From an uncultured Oscillospiraceae bacterium (GTDB lineage Bacteria > Bacillota > Clostridia > Oscillospirales > Acutalibacteraceae): a stretch of 8,080 nt of DNA. The notes beneath the pieces were generated by a model that was not told the DNA's origin, did no database searches, and saw nothing but the letters and a program-made list of their open reading frames with translations. Of the stretch, positions 6,161 through 8,080 are shown in pieces. The position numbers and the translations under genes are program-made. The stretch spans positions 1 to 8,080 of the forward strand of contig UQBX01000041.1 of NCBI GenBank assembly GCA_900539425.1. Direction: 5' to 3'. How positions within the stretch are numbered: position 1 is the stretch's first letter; each line of letters starts with the position of its first letter.

Positions 6161-6767
6161 ACTGCATTTCTGTGTCCGGCAGTGCGGCGGCAAACAGCTG
6201 CTCTACGCTGGAGACGGCCTTGGTGCGGGCCTCTGCCAGAAGCCCGCGGGACAGGGCCTTTTCCTCCATGGCTGCCTTCTGATCCGACTGGAAGGAGGTG
6301 AAATCCTCCACTGTGAAGGGATTGAAGATGGAGGTCTTCTCGTCGAACACCTCCATGCTGTCCTCATCGATCTCGTGGGAGAGGATCTCCGCCTCCGGCA
6401 GTGTGATGGTGACCGTGGTGCCGCTGACGGACACCTCCGCCCCGTCCAGGTCCACCCCGGCCTTGACGGTGCCGTCGTAGGTAAGAATGAAGGACTTGGT
6501 GGTGAAGGGAATTTTCACCCCGTAGAAGTCGTTGCTGCTCTCGAACTGGGCCATGTTGGTGTAGGCGTAGGTGACCGTGGCCAGCTCCCGGATCTCCGAC
6601 AGCTGATTCTGCAGGACGACCGTGTCTATTTTCGCTGTCTCAGACCGGCCGGCGGACCACCGCCCGCCCAGAAAGCAGGCGCCGCCCACCAGGGCGCAGA
6701 GAAGGATGCCCAGCCACAGGTACCGGGCTGTCCTCAGGGGGTGGAGGGGTTCTTTCACAGTGCTCAT
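5808..6767 (-). CDS. Fused reading frame: N-terminal DUF4230 membrane protein joined to C-terminal cysteine desulfurase
   Basis: A 319-residue frame made of two unrelated parts. Residues 1-14 are cytoplasmic and 15-36 form a membrane segment. Residues about 47-197 match the DUF4230 family (a central ELATVTYAYTNM and an INPFTVEDF-like stretch), in GC-rich DNA. From about residue 205 (GLNSYLRELL) it is the C-terminal domain of a NifS/IscS-like cysteine desulfurase, in lower-GC DNA like thiI, with the active-site loop SNGSACAKGKKS and catalytic Cys267. The pyridoxal-phosphate lysine and the rest of the N-terminal two thirds of a desulfurase are absent, so it cannot work as one. The ATG at 6767 has AAGGAG (6773-6778) and a promoter at 6804-6831, both belonging to the DUF4230 part. 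No known architecture joins these domains. A genuine recombination or, more likely, a contig misjoin explains it. Confidence 0.85.
   Translation of the reverse strand: MSTVKEPLHPLRTARYLWLGILLCALVGGACFLGGRWSAGRSETAKIDTVVLQNQLSEIRELATVTYAYTNMAQFESSNDFYGVKIPFTTKSFILTYDGTVKAGVDLDGAEVSVSGTTVTITLPEAEILSHEIDEDSMEVFDEKTSIFNPFTVEDFTSFQSDQKAAMEEKALSRGLLAEARTKAVSSVEQLFAAALPDTEMQSQAVSGLNSYLRELLSKIDGIQFNSDENASPYILNVYVPTFMRSQTIVQELSSKYEVYVSNGSACAKGKKSHVLAAMHLSDEIADKSIRISFSRFNTKQDCEICAAAIKDLTEKHPR
6155..6185. other. Breakpoint between moderate-GC and GC-rich DNA inside a coding frame
   Basis: Left of here codons are mixed and often end in A or T, as in thiI and the downstream genes. Right of here codons end mostly in G or C (CTG, GAG, GCC, ACC). 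Protein homology switches at the same place, between residues 197 and 205 of the fused frame. No transposase, inverted repeat or attachment-site-like sequence is visible at the joint. The precise base cannot be fixed by eye. Confidence 0.7.
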
Positions 6768-6803
6768 AGCGGCTCCTTTTCCACGAAATGTATGCTTTGC
6801 CTT

Positions 6804-6831
6804 ATTGTACCATGTTCCCTGGAAAAGGCAA
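6804..6831 (-). promoter_or_regulatory. Sigma-A type promoter for the DUF4230 gene
   Basis: On the minus strand TTGCCT (6831-6826) and TACAAT (6809-6804) are separated by 16 bases, and the start codon lies about 37 bases downstream of the -10 box. It sits between the terminator of the lipoprotein gene and the DUF4230 start, so the DUF4230 gene appears separately transcribed. As the sequence stands, this promoter would also drive the desulfurase fragment and the whole thiI operon. Confidence 0.65.
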
Positions 6832-6851
6832 GGACCTTCCCAAGCCCTTTC

Positions 6852-6889
6852 GGAAAAAGACAGGGCCGCAGCTGTTGCCGCGGCCCTGT
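6852..6889 (-). terminator. Intrinsic terminator of the lipoprotein gene
   Basis: ACAGGGCCGC at 6860-6869 pairs perfectly with GCGGCCCTGT at 6880-6889, a 10-bp GC-rich stem with a 10-nt loop. On the minus strand it is followed by CTTTTTCC. It lies about 58 bases past the lipoprotein stop codon. The plus-strand side (GTGTTTTC) is weaker. Confidence 0.8.
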
Positions 6890-6946
6890 GTGTTTTCTGC
6901 GCGCCGTCTTCCTGTTCAAGCAGGCAAAACGCTTCTCTGTCCGTTT

Positions 6947-7360
6947 TTATGCTGTGCGGCCGCTGGCGGCATTTTCATGGTCCGTCAGAAGCCCGTCGGA
7001 ATCGTGGACCCGGGCATTGCGCAGCATTTGTCCATAGGATACGCCGGGACGGCTGTTCTGCTTGGTGACGGCATCCTCCACGGTGGTGTCGCCGCCGGTG
7101 AGGGCGCTGTCACCTCTGTCGGTGGTGTTCTGGTCGTTCTTGTGATCGCCGGTCCCGTTGTCCTTGTTGCTATTGTTGTTGTCGGGGTCCAGGATGTCCT
7201 CGCCGGCATCCATGATGTCTTCGCCAGCGTTCTGGATATCCTCTCCGACCGTGTTTTGACCGTTGTTATCTTGGTTGGTGTCTTTGTCGTTGCCGCCGCA
7301 GGCGGTCAGGGCAAACACCACCAGGACAGAGGCCAGCAAGAGCGTAAACTGTCTTTTCAT
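6947..7360 (-). CDS. Small Asp/Asn-rich lipoprotein of unknown function
   Basis: A 137-residue secreted lipoprotein. It starts with a type II signal peptide: MKRQ, a hydrophobic core at 5-18 and the lipobox LTAC, with Cys21 as the lipidated residue. A hydrophilic, disordered-looking linker rich in Asp, Asn, Gly and Thr follows (22-95), and then a short C-terminal segment with SYGQMLRNARVHDSDG. Residues 38-58 are three copies of a seven-residue unit (GEDI core: VGEDIQN, AGEDIMD, AGEDILD), a 63-bp tandem repeat at 7187-7249. The start has GGGAGG seven bases upstream, and the gene has its own terminator. Base composition is strongly GC-rich, like the DUF4230 part. The acidic linker suggests a spacer through the cell wall, or cation binding; this is inference. 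I do not recognise a functional family. Confidence 0.8.
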   Translation of the reverse strand: MKRQFTLLLASVLVVFALTACGGNDKDTNQDNNGQNTVGEDIQNAGEDIMDAGEDILDPDNNNSNKDNGTGDHKNDQNTTDRGDSALTGGDTTVEDAVTKQNSRPGVSYGQMLRNARVHDSDGLLTDHENAASGRTA

Positions 7361-7509
7361 GGGTTGACCTCCCTTTGCGCGGGCGTTTGTTTCGCGATAC
7401 CCAGGTGTTATTGTCTCCGTGGCGTCTGGATTTAGCAGCGGAAGTTTCCGCCAGCGCCGGACAGTCGAATGTTGTCCGAATTTTGAAAAAGTGCTTGCAT
7501 TTTCCAGCA

Positions 7510-7650
7510 GGATATGATATATAAATAATAGTAATTATTACTATTAAATAATTATATTATTTAATATTTTTGATATGCTTTTTTATAAATACAATCATAT
7601 CCAACATAATTATTTTAAAAAGCAATCTCTATACTAATATGATCATATCC
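7510..7650. repeat. AT-rich palindromes and a scattered 9-mer repeat
   Basis: Two adjoining inverted repeats occur: TAATAGTAAT (7526-7535) with ATTACTATTA (7537-7546), and TTAAATAAT (7544-7552) with ATTATTTAA (7556-7564). The 9-mer ATCATATCC appears at 7594-7602 and 7642-7650, and in reverse orientation at 7510-7518 (GGATATGAT). Such palindromes arise easily in DNA this rich in A and T. They could be binding sites or a weak bidirectional transcription stop, but nothing identifies a protein. Confidence 0.45.
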
Positions 7651-7701
7651 ATATTTAACATATGTCAGTGATTTAAAAAAAGACCACTCCCTTATTTCAT
7701 T

Positions 7702-7729
7702 TTGATTGTCAAAATATGGAACATAAAAT
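7702..7729 (+). promoter_or_regulatory. Possible upstream promoter for the ECF transporter gene
   Basis: TTGATT (7702-7707) and TAAAAT (7724-7729) are separated by 16 bases. The -35 box overlaps the small palindrome TTTTGA-TTG-TCAAAA (7700-7714), which could be an operator. In AT-rich DNA such matches also appear by chance, and the second promoter 40 bases downstream is better. Confidence 0.35.
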
Positions 7730-7740
7730 GAGTAGGAAAA

Positions 7741-7769
7741 TTGTTTTTTCGTTATAAGTAGTGTATAAT
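7741..7769 (+). promoter_or_regulatory. Sigma-A type promoter for the ECF transporter gene
   Basis: TTGTTT (7741-7746), a 17-base spacer and a perfect TATAAT (7764-7769) point at the gene starting at 7887. Transcription would begin near 7776, leaving a leader of about 110 nt. That leader contains small hairpins (AAGT-AGTG-ACTT at 7795-7806; TATAAG with CTTATA at 7808-7825; GTCGT with ACGAC at 7852-7872). I see no known riboswitch core in it. Confidence 0.65.
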
Positions 7770-7886
7770 GGCTTTGTTAAAGGAAATATAACTCAAGTAG
7801 TGACTTTTATAAGCATTAACTTATATATTCTTTTGACTAATTTAAGGAAGCGTCGTATTCAAAAGAAACGACAGTGGAGGAGAAAA

Positions 7887-8080
7887 ATGAATAAACAAAA
7901 AACAAAGAACCTTTCGTTCATGTCGCTATTTATAGCGATAGAAATTCTCATGGTTATGGTGCCTTTTCTTGGTTTCATTCCAATTGGACCTTTACGTGCA
8001 ACAACATTGCATATTCCTGTTATTATCGCAGGAATTGTTCTTGGAAAAAAACAGGGAGCAGGCATAGGACTAGTATTTGG
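7887..8080 (+). CDS. ECF transporter substrate-binding (S) component, partial at the window end
   Basis: The first 64 codons of a plus-strand gene that runs off the right edge. The protein starts MNKQKTKNLSFMSLFIA and has a hydrophobic helix at about 10-30. It then has the stretch IPIGPLRATTLHIPVI and a second helix that continues as IAGIVLGKKQGAGIGLVFG. This is the pattern of the N-terminal half of S components of energy-coupling factor transporters, membrane proteins that bind a vitamin such as pantothenate, riboflavin or folate and work with a shared EcfA/A'/T energising module. The PLRATTLHIPVI stretch resembles the PanT-like and uncharacterised ECF S families more than RibU or ThiT, but the substrate cannot be settled from this fragment. 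The start is firm: GGAGGAG at 7877-7883 lies just before the ATG. Its DNA is AT-rich, unlike both other blocks. Confidence 0.85.
   Translation, partial: MNKQKTKNLSFMSLFIAIEILMVMVPFLGFIPIGPLRATTLHIPVIIAGIVLGKKQGAGIGLVF

Larger units (their letters stand above)
7361..7886. other. Intergenic region with an abrupt GC-rich to AT-rich change
   Basis: No gene is visible in these 526 bases. From 7361 to about 7490 the DNA is GC-rich and holds the upstream region of the lipoprotein gene, including the palindrome GCGGAA-GT-TTCCGC at 7438-7451, a possible operator. I see no convincing minus-strand promoter there. From about 7500 the DNA turns very AT-rich and carries the palindromes and promoters listed separately. 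Short frames in the AT-rich part are stop-ridden. The switch falls near 7490-7515. Confidence 0.6.

Noticed and set aside
6375..7435. Long plus-strand open frames of 148-220 codons in the GC-rich block
   Set aside because: They lie opposite the DUF4230 and lipoprotein genes and run through a terminator and a promoter. Their translations are low-complexity Val/Gly/Ala or Pro/Arg-rich, as expected for antisense frames in GC-rich DNA.
7776..7886. THF or preQ1 riboswitch upstream of the ECF gene
   Set aside because: I could not find the conserved core sequences of either class; only short, weak hairpins are visible.
7859..8065. Minus-strand open frame of 68 codons
   Set aside because: It is antisense to the ECF S-component start, which has a strong ribosome binding site and promoter, and it shows no family motif.

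Overview
The window looks like Bacillota (Firmicutes) DNA, most likely from a gut-type anaerobe. Genes are densely packed with strong Shine-Dalgarno sequences. The window falls into three blocks of different base composition, so it may not come from a single genome: a moderate-GC block (1 to about 6165), a clearly GC-rich block (about 6165 to 7490) and a very AT-rich block (about 7500 to 8080).

Block 1 starts with about 380 bases without a gene. This stretch holds three diverged copies of a repeat, each carrying a plus-strand intrinsic terminator hairpin, followed by the minus-strand terminator of the operon to the right. That operon runs leftward with tiny gaps or overlaps. In transcription order it encodes: the C-terminal part of a cysteine desulfurase; the tRNA sulfurtransferase ThiI; a membrane-anchored protein that reads as a class B sortase without its catalytic residues; a GlpA-like FAD oxidoreductase with a C-terminal [2Fe-2S] domain; a second FAD/NAD(P)H oxidoreductase; and a small cysteine-rich DUF1667 protein. 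The first two genes form the usual sulfur-relay pair for 4-thiouridine in tRNA. The last three form a known trio resembling a multi-subunit anaerobic glycerol-3-phosphate dehydrogenase.

Block 2 enters in the middle of the desulfurase. The open reading frame at 5808-6767 begins as a membrane-anchored DUF4230 protein with its own promoter and ends as the last third of a cysteine desulfurase. This is either a real in-frame recombination or, more probably, an assembly chimera. Upstream lies a small Asp/Asn-rich lipoprotein gene with its own terminator.

Block 3 is an AT-rich intergenic stretch with palindromes and two tandem sigma-A-type promoters. They lead, after a leader of about 110 nt, into the start of a plus-strand ECF transporter substrate-binding (S) component that runs off the window.

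The observations most worth a second look are the sortase-like protein lacking His/Cys/Arg, the fused reading frame, and the terminator-bearing repeat array at the left edge.
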